A DNA stretch of 64,000 nucleotides from Blasia pusilla (taxonomy: Eukaryota; Marchantiophyta; Marchantiopsida; Blasiales), in the NCBI GenBank assembly GCA_050084515.1, contig CM114273.1, positions 39,556,001 to 39,620,000 on the forward strand, read 5' to 3'. The position numbers were made by a program, and so were the translations under genes. Within the stretch, counting starts at the first letter, position 1; every line of letters begins with the position of its first letter. Below the pieces are notes generated by a model. The model was not told the origin of the DNA. It worked only from the letters and a program-made list of their open reading frames with translations, and ran no database searches. Positions 55,051 through 64,000 of the stretch are shown here, in pieces.

Positions 55051-55603
55051 TATCATATCTTATTTTGACGTAGGTAAGTTCTATCGCGTTGACGACATAG
55101 AGAGTCAACGAGCTGTTTGGGTGTAACTTCATCCCGAGATGTCGGATGAGGTTGGCGACAGGCATGTTGTGTCGGGAACGTCATTTATGGCGATTTCCAT
55201 ATTTTGGTTTTAGTCCGTCAAGTGACCCGTTGACCAGGTCAATAGTCACCCGATAACTTGTGCACGCAGGTTACTATTGGTAGGGCTATTTTTGGGGAAA
55301 GAGCTTTTTGGCTCTTCCCAAGGGTATAAGAGTGAGAGAGATGGATTTCTCAAGCCATCTTTCTCATGTTGAGCCTAAGGAGCGCCTCTCTTGCATAGAC
55401 GTGTGTTGGTATGTAGGAGTTAGGATGCTAGCATCCGGATTTCCTCATAATAGAGGGTGGATATAGTTTGATATGCCGATGTAGATTCATGAGTGGAGTT
55501 TTAGGCTGAGTTTTAAGGTGAGCGCTGTCGGAGTGGATTCTTGAGTAAGCATCTCTCTTAACAAGGCTTTAGCTAACTCTATATTTTTACTACTCTTGAT
55601 TTT
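55051..55603 (+). repeat. Terminal repeat A2 (copy #2)
   Basis: TATCATATCTTATTTTGACG...CTCTTGATTTT, direct repeat of A1. Keeps the TATA-like box (GGGTATAAGAG) and the hairpin with one mismatch. Confidence 0.8.
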
Positions 55604-55742
55604 TTGTGGGATCCCTTTGTATAAACATTAATATATTTCGTTTATGTGTGGATCTACCCGTATGTTGGGGAAAATCAATGTTGTGTGGTGTGTAGATGTG
55701 ACCAACGATGTGGGTTGTGTAGCGATGTGTAAGCGCACGACA
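55604..55742 (+). repeat. Terminal repeat B2 (copy #2)
   Basis: TTGTGGGATCCCTTTG...GCGCACGACA. Ends at the copia target duplication ACCT. Confidence 0.8.
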
Positions 55743-56070
55743 ACCTTCTTTCCTATTTCATCCTCAACTAGCTTGTGCTCTACTTTAAAATTTTCAAATT
55801 TAAAGGAATTTCCTTATCCCAAAGAAAATACACCTACATCTTCCTACTATAATCTTCAATAACTAAAAGAAAGAAGGAATAACCACCTAATGCAATAGTT
55901 TGCATTTTACTATGTAGGTCTATTTGTATCACCTCTAAAGGAGCCTTTGCTCTATTGCTAGACTCTTGTGGGAATGCTTTTCGGTGTTGCTTGCCCACCA
56001 TACAAGCTTCACATGTATCTGACATTCCAAAAATTGTTGGTAAATCAATAACCATGCCATATTCTTTCAT
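55743..56070 (-). pseudogene. copia integrase, N-terminal part
   Basis: Minus-strand ORF 55,834-56,070: DTCEACMVGKQHRKAFPQES (the C-x2-C zinc part and GKQ motif) and PLEVIQIDLHSKMQTIALGG (first catalytic Asp), then YSFFLLVIEDYSRKM. It runs to VEHKLVEDEIGKKV at the insertion border (55,743). Confidence 0.9.
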
Positions 56071-57470
56071 CTAACTAATGGAAAGCGTTGGCGACCAAAT
56101 TTCTCATGCCATAATTTATTGCTACAAAGATATGTACCTACAATTGTTGTGAAAGCATACAACTTACATATATTTCCACACAAGATACCTTCATCCTCTA
56201 CTTTCTCATTGGCATCCACAATAACTGCTCGAGATTTCTTGAAACAAACATCTAAGTTGTTGTCACATAATAATGCAATTGCAGGTTTGCTTCAACTGTG
56301 GTACGTACAGTACATCAATTAATTTATTTTCATCTCTTTTTTTGTGAGACTAAAGAAGTTGTGCATTTCCCTTCTACAAGGCACTTTGCACCATTCCCAA
56401 CAGTAATAACGATGGGATCTTGCAGAGACTGTAAGGAGCTATATCAATCCTTTTGATTGGTCATATTTCCAGATGCTCCACTATCGAGCATCCATATATC
56501 TTCATTATTTAACTTAGTGGAATGTTTTTCTTGTATATAAATCTCTTCAATTGCTACCCAAGCATCAATCTCATATTCTTATAGTTCTACAAAATTTCCA
56601 AACTCCTTCCTAGGTCTTAAATACCCACTCTTGTTATCATGACTCCTCTTTCTAGAATCTTTGATAAGATTACCTATCTTACCACAATAGAAGCATTTGA
56701 AAGCTTTCTTTGGAAATTTCTCCATCACATTTGAACTATAATCATGATTCCTACCTCTTTGTATATAGGCAATGAATGCAACATTATTACTCTCTTACTT
56801 TGAAGTGCATTTCCTCTTGTACCAACATTGTGCTGAATTGTTCAAAAGTCTTACTTGAGTATTCAATGCTATGATCAAACTTTCATACTTCGGAGGAAAA
56901 ATCCTCATGCATCAATGTGCCAAATTTTTGCTTGACTTGGAGATTCCTACCAACACCATATGATCTTGAAGATTCTTGATCCTGATAAAAAATTGCTAGC
57001 GCTTTCTCCTTCTAAAACAATTCTTTAACGTTAGCTAATTCTCCAAATTCTAAATCCAATTATCATTCCTGGTTTCATATTGGTTCTTAAGAGTGTTCCA
57101 TGTCTCCATAGTTGTGGTCATATGTTGAATGATAGTCATAAAAGAATCAATTACATTTGTGACAATAACATATGGAGCATCAACGTTTCTACGTTTCCAC
57201 ATTAGCAATACAATAAGATCAATATCACCACATGAGGATGAACATGTATAACTCAGAGTAGCTTGTGGGTTTAAATTGATACTTATGGCTATCTTCCATA
57301 TCTCAAATGATTCGAGGACAGTTCTTATTTTAAACTTCTACAGTGTATAGTTAGACCTATCTAACTTTCCTTCATCCAACAAAGGATGGCAAGCACAAAT
57401 TGACGAAGAAATAGCCGTCTCTCAAGAATTTTTATGAACACATTAGATCCCCAAATAAAAAATACAAGAA
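56071..57470 (-). pseudogene. copia gag and protease
   Basis: Minus strand: IWMLDSGASGNMT (near 56,460-56,500) is the copia protease DSGAS motif. Upstream, FKCFYCGKIGNLIKDSRKR (near 56,660-56,700) is a zinc knuckle with His and last Cys lost (N and S). The gag body to 57,470 has LNPQATL-like, degenerate frames. Confidence 0.75.
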
Positions 57471-57472
57471 AT

Positions 57473-57490
57473 CCTATTGCTCTTACACCA
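57473..57490 (-). other. copia primer-binding site
   Basis: TGGTGTAAGAGCAATAGG on the minus strand next to the LTR end resembles the tRNA-iMet site TGGTATCAGAGC with a few changes. Confidence 0.65.
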
Positions 57491-58239
57491 TGTGAGAAAA
57501 ACTGAATGTGATGAAATATGTTACAACTTTTGAAGATACAAAGTGGCCTAGTGCGTTCGTGCGCTCATAGAAGAGCTTCAATGGAACTTGAATATGGAGA
57601 TAAGTCGACATACGAGATATGCACTAACGCTACAGCTCCATAATATTTGAGTATTCAAGAAACTAGGGTTCTTTTACCCATTTTCTTTATTTCTATTAAT
57701 AGAAAATTGTTGGGTACCTCGTACCTAGTGCACAATGGGATAAGATAATCCTAATAAACCACGTACGTTATATTATTATGACTTCTCCACATCTAAGTTA
57801 GAACCATCAATCAAGGCTTCTCCTCATATAAGGGGGCGAATCAAATTAATTGTGCCTCGTACCCTAGTGCACAATGAGAAGTGGATGTTAAGAATCCAAC
57901 ATATGAATGTTCTAGAAATGTAAGAGCTTAGTGTATCAACCATCAACTCATCTAGCCCATCAATTTAAAAAGGAGGAATCTAGAGTGTAAATGCACACAA
58001 AATCAAGATGAACCAGTAAACCAATCACTAGCCTTTTAAAGTCAAGTATTAAGGTATATTTTTCCAGAGGCAGATCTTAGTGAGAAAGTGCCCCGTTTTC
58101 ACGACGAAGTGGATAGGGAGCATGAGGGTTTAAGAGAGGATTATGGAGAGTAGACGAGAGCTAGAGTTATCCTACGGATGAGCATAGGTCCATAAACACA
58201 AGTTTGTTTATATGCAACCTTGTGTTGGTATAGCTAACA
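57491..58239 (-). repeat. copia 5' LTR
   Basis: About 749 bp on the minus strand, from TGTTAGCTATACC (58,239) to CTCACA (57,491), placed by the primer site and TG...CA ends. The other LTR is not intact in the window. Confidence 0.65.
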
Positions 58240-59279
58240 CTCTTGTCTCTTGCTGCTCCTCCAACTGTAGAGTTCATTGCCTTGACTCATGAGTCGATAT
58301 CATCGTGTGGTGATGATGATCCAAAGTGATCTAGTTGATCATCATTTGCATGCACTCGAGAGAAATGGCGGATATAGTCTGGTCCTATGACGTTCCATAT
58401 GACCAGACAATATTCTGCCAACTAGTCTACCCACATATCATGCACACATATGTGTTGCTCGTATACCTATTGCATGATCAAGCAAAAAAACTTGTTCGCC
58501 TCATGCGTTGCTAGATAATGTAATTGGCTCCACATAATGCTCCTCAAGCTTACAAATCTGGTCTACTTTTGCTTCACAATTGGAGCCATTGTTGCCTTGT
58601 TGACCATAGTTGGCCCTACCTCTAGATCCAATGCCTTTGTATCTTGCACTAACCTACGTGGCAATGGAACTAGAGCTCATCATAGACCAACTCCCTATGC
58701 CTAGGAGAGACATATCACTACCTCCTCCACACACACTACTAGTACTTCATGCTCCTAGCACTCTGCCACATGGAGTGCAAGTTGTTGTGCAACAATCCAT
58801 GACACAAAATACTCCAATAATATGCAGATGTAGGGCTCAACAATGCTACTCTAACTTGAGATTAGAGTAACATCCCATCCGACAAGTACATCCACAATTG
58901 GAGTCAATGATAGCCAATCTTATAGTCTTCTCGAACCACACCCAAAAACCTCTCCCCTCCCCATTCAACTTCTTTATGCCTAAGCCAAAATGGGAGGACA
59001 AATGACCCAAAGATAAGTCTAAAGTAAGCGAAAAAGGAGGTAAAAACATCTACTTTAATTTCCAAGTGCATGAAGGCACTACTTTGCAAGTTTGCTAGTG
59101 CTACTTTGCAAGTCTTTAATGAGTGTAGAAAGTACTATTTTGCGAGTCCAAAAACATAACTTTGCAAGTCCTTTACAAGTGCAAAAAACCACTACTTGGA
59201 TTCAACATTTTTTATGGCTTTTTTATGATTAACATTGAATATTTTGCAACTAAGTTGCAAGTCAATTTTTATTACTTAT
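58240..59279. other. Unassigned region between copia LTR and copy #3
   Basis: No recognised gene. A short plus-strand frame (58,610-58,870) has no family resemblance. At 59,080-59,185 the phrase ACTTTGCAAGT recurs four times with variations. The segment may be flanking repeat DNA. Confidence 0.5.
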
Positions 59280-59738
59280 TGTCACATCTGAGTAGCCGAT
59301 AGGGCGTAGGAGCCAGCGGACTATCTTGAGTGTAACTTTGTCCCACAGTGTCGGATGAGGTTGAGGATAGGTCCATTGCGTCAGGAACGTTGTTTCTAAC
59401 GACTTTCATGTTGAGGTCTTTTATAGCCGGGTGACTTGTTGACCAGGTCACCTGCCCCTTGGTAACATGTCTTGATGAGTTACCAAGGGAAGGGCTATTT
59501 TTGGGGTTTGAGCCTTTTGGCTCTTCCCAACCTATATAAGAGAGGAAGATGGCTTTCCTAAGCCATCTTTCTCATGTTGGGCCGTTGGAGCACCTCCCTT
59601 GTATGTGTGTGAGCTAGGACTAAGGTGCTAGCGTCCGGATTCCTTGATAGCACAAGGTGGACGAGGCTCGATATGCCGATGTAGATTGAGGAGTGGAGTT
59701 TTAGGCCGGGTGTGCCATTTTTACTACTCTTTATTTTT
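59280..59738 (+). repeat. Terminal repeat A1 (copy #3)
   Basis: TGTCACATCTGAG...CTTTATTTTT, 459 bp, with TATATAAG at about 59,532 and the hairpin GATGGCTTTCCTAAGCCATC. Starts with the same TGTC as copy #2, and is followed by the same ACATGAGAAAG. Confidence 0.8.
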
Positions 59739-60984
59739 ACATGAGAAAGATGTCAGGGGGCTGGTGGGAATTCGTTGTTTTCAGGTAGGCAAGCGAGTTG
59801 CCTCGGTTGGGGAGCCCCTGGAGACGTGTGTGTGTCATTTTGTGACATTTTTCTATTCGGAAGGCCGTGGGCGGAAGCGCTGTCCGTTTTTCTCAGATTT
59901 TGCTAGTGCAGATTGTTGGGGGACAGCAGCCAAATGTAGCGTGTGGTGGGGCGTCGGGTGTACGCAAGTGAAGGCGTCGAAAGAGAAGGAACGGGCAAGT
60001 TTGGGTCTTGCGGCCGCCGGGGGGCTTTCAAGTAAAGGCGGCTAGAGTTAGGTCGCGAATTTTAGGGCGCGGACGGGATGGCTGGGGCGGGCGGATGCGT
60101 GGCAGCGCGCGTGTGACTCCCCTCCTCGAGGTGGGGCCCGCATAGATAGGGTCGCGGCGTATTCCCCGCATTTAGGGCCCAAGGGGCCTGCATAGGGCCG
60201 CGGTCCAAAATTTCTCTCCCCTTTCCGACGTGGTAGCACCAACGGCGGTCGGACAATCGTAGCGAACGTGGTAGGATGGACGAGGTCGGTCTAGCGAACG
60301 CGGTGTGCATGGACAACGTGAGGGCAGGGAGGATGTCAACGTGCTGAGTGATCGACAAGTTGGACAGCGGGCGTGACATGTTGTTTTTGAGGCGCGCATA
60401 GGGCGTTGCGAGAGTTTACACTGGAGGGGCAGTGTGCATGATGCCGATGGGTTGTCCGCATCTGTTGACGGGAGGATCGACGTGTTGGTCGAGGGGAGTG
60501 TTATATGGCGGAGATTGTCATATCATGTGGAGGAGTGCATATTGACGGTGCAGCAGGTTAGAGGGCGTGATCAAGTTACCCATTCGAGTCCCTTTTCCCG
60601 CACTTGTCGTGTGTGATTGAGAGTGCTGGGTATCGGGTAGTAGCTAGTGCTAGATGGGTGGAGTGATGGTGACGAGTGTAGATTCCTTTCATGTGTAGCA
60701 TGTTGGTGGATATACGGCGGTTGCCGAGTAGGGGTCGCGTGTATGACCCGAGAGTGTGTCACTAGGTTAGGTGAGTCAGTTGGGAGGCTCATGGTGAGCC
60801 CGAGTGTTGGGCGTGTGTGAGGCCGGGTATGTCATCACGGGATTTACGTCAGCATAGGTGAGCTAGTGAGGCGTGTGGGAGACTCTTGGTGAGTCTGAGT
60901 GCTTGAGCGGGTGAGACAGGGTTTGTCATCACGGAGTTCTTCCAGGGTTCGGAAGAACGGGGTAGTGCGAGCAGTAGTAGTGGT
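59739..60984 (+). other. Leader of copy #3
   Basis: Contains hairpins GGCAAGCGAGTTGCC and GGGGAGCCCC (about 59,790-59,820) and the shared motif CAAGTTACCCATTCGAGTCC (60,573). No standard primer site was seen after A1. ORFs here have no recognised domain. Confidence 0.55.
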
Positions 60985-62879
60985 GTGACACGGAGTGGAG
61001 TGAGATATCGAGGGATTACCAGTGAGGAGCTACCTCGACAGCCATCCGTGATTGGATCGTCATCACTGGACACTGGGTCTGGTGACGAGATCACCGACAG
61101 AGACAATAGTACTTGGCACGAGATGGACGACATGGGCCATTGGGGCATGCGTTGTTTCTCGGGTGCAGTGGGCACCATCGACTTAGATGATTTCATCCAA
61201 GAGTTCGACACATGGTGCGACTTCCAGGAGATACGGACCTCGACACGGTTCAACCCTTTCATGGCATGGAAGGGGTTGTTCCAGCACTTGGAGGGTCCTC
61301 CGATGGATGACTACATGGAGTTTCGATCACTATATTCAGTAGAGATCGATGCCGGAGGAGGATGTATTGGGTTCCGGGTATGTGTCCACTAGTGGTCGGG
61401 AGGCATATGATGGGATTGTGAGAGGAGAGAGACCCACACCATTAGCCCGGAGACTAGATGGAGAGGAGGACAAAGTGACACAAAGCGATGTGGCGAGACC
61501 TTTGGTGGTAGAGGTCCACCCGGCTTCAGCCCCATAGTGGAGTTCTTTGGTGTTGGGGAAGAGCTACCAGGCGTGCATGCACCGACCAGTTGAAGAGTCT
61601 CAAGGTGATTTTCAGCGACGATCGGGTGAGAGTCCGAGAGAGGTATTCACACGCATGAGGAGGCTGATCATTGCTACCTTTGGAGTGATCGAGCGCATGA
61701 GTCTAGTATTGGTACGGGTTCGGACCGAGAACTCAGAGGAGAGTCCGAGATGCGGTGCTAATTCACACAACGAAGCCCACATTGAAGGTGGTCTTTGAGT
61801 TGTCTGAGCATATTGAGCTCAACATGAGTGAGGAGCAGGTAGTGAACGCTGGATTTTCTCGAGAGTCGACGGGTCCACGAGCGGCGGTGACCCCACCGGT
61901 GCCACAGCGAGCACCAGTACCACGGGAGCGGGCCAGTGTGCCTAGAGAGCAGGGCGGGTACCGTGAGCCTATGAGGCAACGACCCGCACCTACATATGTT
62001 GCCCAGCAAGGACCGATGTGGTCTTGTTGGGCGTGTGGAGGCCCATAGGCGAGAGAGAGCGCCACAAGATGGGAGAGGACCACCAGCGCCTCCGATTGCG
62101 CAGGAGCCACAGAGGATGGCCCCACCACAACACCAGTGTGACCATTGCCACAGATATGGTCACACTAGGGATAGATGTTTTGACCTTCGCCGAGGGGCAC
62201 GTCTTGAGGTAGGCCGAGGGCCTGGGGGCGGTCGTCCTGGAGGAGGTCGGGGAGTTCTTCCTGGACGTGGTGGTAGAGGACCACCACCAGCCAGAGGAGA
62301 TGGAGCAGAGCACAGAGCCGCACTTCTCTCACGCATCGATCGGTTGGAGCAGAGGATTGCCGCCATGACGATGATGCGCAGCTTAGGGAAGGCACGGAGC
62401 TGCGAGCAGCCAGTGTGACTCCAGCCTCTACCTCTTACCCTGACCCGGGTGAGGATCTCTCCAATATTGGATTCATGTGTAGTGCAGCCCAGGTTGAGGC
62501 AGCTGCAGTGGTGACTCGGGTGTCTGCGAGAGGCACCGAGCCATCGAGAGGTAGAGTTGAGATTGACCCACCAGAGGGGACCGATGGGCGGCAGGCCAGG
62601 GTTCCACAGTCGTTCACATTGTCGGAGGCACTACACACACCATCGATGGTGCCTCGACGACCAGCGGTGCCTACTGGATCGGCACCTACGTCAACGTCAC
62701 GAGGAGTTGGAGTGACAACTCCTATACCGGCTCGAGTGGAGTCAGTGTCGACTACATTGTTGGAGGTGGCCACTAGAGTGAGTCAGACTCCGCTATTTTC
62801 CGCCTTAGAGTTGGCGACGTTGGGGGTTGGACCAGCTGAGGTGTTCGGTTGGCCACGTTGTGTGAGTGTGGAGAGATGA
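60985..62879 (+). pseudogene. gag of DNMT-family gypsy (copy #3)
   Basis: The frame from 60,985 encodes GTIDLDDFIQEFDTWCDFQE, RFNPFMAWKGLFQHLEG and MDDYMEFRSLYSVEIDA; a frameshift near 61,355 moves to GYVSTSGREAYDGIVRGERP, then VFTRMRRLIIATFGVIER. After another shift comes KPTLKVVFELSEHIELNMSE and the nucleocapsid: CWACGGP (first knuckle, then a shift) and a perfect CDHCHRYGHTRDRC (C-x2-C-x4-H-x4-C). A Gly/Arg-rich stretch and DRLEQRIAAMTMM follow. The last part (62,415-62,879) is open and Pro/Thr-rich with no known domain. Three or four frameshifts, few stops. Confidence 0.8.
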
Positions 62880-63521
62880 CTACTTCTTGTTCAGAGGTAG
62901 TTGAGGAGGTGGTGGACTTGCCCTTAGAGCCGGTGCTTGGGACGTTCCCCACAGAGTCATGGCATGCGGCGGCGGCAAAGTTGGTAGATATGCGGCTCGA
63001 CCGGCCATAGAGCGGCGATGGTGACACTTGGAGTAGTGTTCTTTGGATAACCGAGCCGAGTATTTCGCTTGGTTAGTCCGACGGGGACAATATACCACCG
63101 CAGGCCAGCGTCCTACTTGATTCGGGGCGCAACCCTTGATGTTAGGGAAGGCGGCGTGTTTGGAAGGCCGACATTGAGCCTTGTCCCTTCCGATCTGAGA
63201 CCTCGATTGGGCGTATCATCCACTCGATATATGACTTCGGCAGGAGATTGTTGTGAGAGTCAGCGAGCATGCGACGGAAAGTGCTATAGTGCGCACGCGT
63301 GCGATTATGACACCGGTGAGTAAATGCGATGTGTTGGTGGGGAGTATAGTGTTATATCCCCTAGGATTCATCCTGGACTTCGGGAGAGACCGTTGCTTAT
63401 CGGCCAGGATGGCGGTCAAGTGACGGTCGGATGAGTCGATTACCCGTGCAATTTGCGGGGCGAGATGGTCGATCGGAGGCGATGCAGCGACCACGTTGGC
63501 GGCTTTCACGAGTAGTGTTAG
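62880..63521 (+). pseudogene. Protease region of DNMT-family gypsy (copy #3)
   Basis: LLDSG near 63,117 is the retropepsin catalytic motif; one base lost just after it breaks the frame. PLMLGKAACL follows, and near 63,340 the VLVGS and YPLGFILDFG equivalents of copy #2. A TAG at 63,519-63,521 ends the preceding frame before the methyltransferase frame. Confidence 0.65.
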
Positions 63522-64000
63522 CGGCCGGGAGAGTTGTTGGAGGGGAATGCACATGCGGAGGATGTCCCAGTAGCGGATGGTCCCACGGAGAGACAGGCCA
63601 TGGCGGGTGTCTCTTCCCATGTTAGCGATGCCTCTTCACCATTATGGGGTACGACTCGAGAGCTACAGAGGAGTGCCGACGACCTCGTGAGGCAGGCGTG
63701 GAGTCATGTTTTTATCCCAGAGCAGCGAGAGTCACGTGGCGATCGGGCTCTTGGAGTGGAGACTATGACCCCACTAGATATCACACCTATTGTGTGGCAG
63801 TGCCCAGAGGAGGGTGTTAGGGTGTTAGATCTCTTTGGAGGGATTAGCACCGGATTGGATGCAGTATTGCAGGCGGGCATACGGGTGCATCAGTATCTTT
63901 ATGTGGAGAGAGATGAGACCGCACGGCGAGTATCATTACGTCACGTGGCGAGATTGGTCCAGAGGTATCCTGAGTTGTTGTCGGTATCTGTAGTACGGGA
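63522..64000 (+). CDS. C5 DNA methyltransferase, N-terminal part (copy #3, cut by window end)
   Basis: One frame is open for all 159 codons to the window end. After a linker (SSHVSDASSPLWGTTRELQR, VFIPEQRESRGDRALG) come MTPLDITPIVWQCPEEGVRV, motif I DLFGGIST with GLDAVLQAGIRVHQYLYVER, the acidic residue of motif II, and RRVSLRHVARLVQRYPELL. It aligns with 29,650-29,950 of copy #1 and lacks its stops. The catalytic PCQ motif would lie about 100 bases beyond the window. The protein is probably part of the gag-pol polyprotein. This is the best candidate in the window for an active methyltransferase of this family. Confidence 0.8.

Larger units (their letters stand above)
48913..55742 (+). mobile_element. 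DNMT-family gypsy element, copy #2 (deleted)
   Basis: The order is A1, leader, gag, protease, motif I of the methyltransferase, deletion, then B1-A2-B2. It begins TGTCAGATC and ends GCGCACGACA, with ACCT on both sides (48,909-48,912 and 55,743-55,746), inside copia integrase. RT, RNase H, integrase, PHD and most of the methyltransferase are gone. Confidence 0.85.
46154..58239 (-). mobile_element. Ty1/copia element, split by copy #2
   Basis: Read on the minus strand: LTR (58,239-57,491), tRNA-iMet-like primer site, gag with a degenerate knuckle, protease, integrase, RT and RNase H, ending near 46,160. Copy #2 of the DNMT family interrupts integrase at 48,909-55,746. All reading frames are heavily broken. 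Confidence 0.85.
59280..64000 (+). mobile_element. DNMT-family gypsy element, copy #3 (5' part)
   Basis: A1, leader, gag, protease and the start of the methyltransferase. It runs off the window. It is the least damaged copy: key codons that are stops in #1 and #2 are CAG, CAA or CGG here. Confidence 0.85.

Noticed and set aside
48913-55742. DIRS/Ngaro-order element, because of the split repeats
   Set aside because: Copy #1 encodes a zinc-DDE integrase and gypsy RT-RNase H, copy #2 has a target duplication, and no tyrosine recombinase was seen.
59644-60045. 133-codon ORF in the leader of copy #3 as a protein gene
   Set aside because: It overlaps the end of A1 and the conserved hairpins, has no domain, and is not open in copy #2.

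Overview
This window is made entirely of transposable elements from a large, repeat-rich eukaryotic genome. No host gene, rRNA, tRNA or CRISPR array was found. Spliceosomal introns, TATA boxes, copia elements with a tRNA-iMet-like primer site and a gypsy element with a tRNA-Asp-type primer site point to the plant lineage. A gypsy family carrying a cytosine methyltransferase suggests a non-seed land plant or a streptophyte alga, but the species cannot be named from the sequence.

Region 1 (1-29,066) holds three copies of a large Mutator-like (MULE) DNA transposon. Copy A (1-3,825) is partial. Copies B (about 3,830-18,686) and C (about 19,258-29,066) lie head to head around a 570-bp gypsy fragment. 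Each fuller copy has two divergent, multi-exon genes. One is a transposase with an N-terminal zinc finger, a DDE-like core and a C-terminal SWIM finger. The other encodes a coiled-coil region, a ParB-like domain, helical linkers and a DNA (N6/N4) amino-methyltransferase-like domain. A phased array of dyad repeats (GCAACCCGTCG, 5 variable bases, CGACGGGTTGC) lies between the genes and recurs in the introns. All three copies are degenerate.

Region 2 (29,067-35,183) is copy #1 of a Ty3/gypsy-type family whose polyprotein region contains a C5 DNA methyltransferase, RT, RNase H, integrase and a C-terminal PHD finger. Copy #2 (48,913-55,742) keeps gag and protease and only motif I of the methyltransferase. 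Copy #3 (59,280 to window end) enters its methyltransferase as the window stops. The copies share an A1-internal-B1-A2-B2 end structure, which is unusual for an element with a DDE integrase.

Region 3 (35,409-46,153) is a nearly complete second gypsy family with 1.16-kb LTRs, a 5-bp target duplication ACCCT, gag, protease, RT, RNase H, integrase and a downstream coiled-coil ORF. Deleted pieces of the same family sit inside MULE copy B (11,899-14,522) and between the MULE copies.

Region 4 (about 46,159-58,239) is a minus-strand copia element. Copy #2 of the methyltransferase family sits precisely inside its integrase gene. The segments 19,641-20,280 and 58,240-59,279 remain unassigned.

The most notable point is that two unrelated element types here each carry a DNA-methylation enzyme: a ParB-methyltransferase fusion in a DNA transposon, and a C5 methyltransferase plus PHD reader in a retrotransposon.
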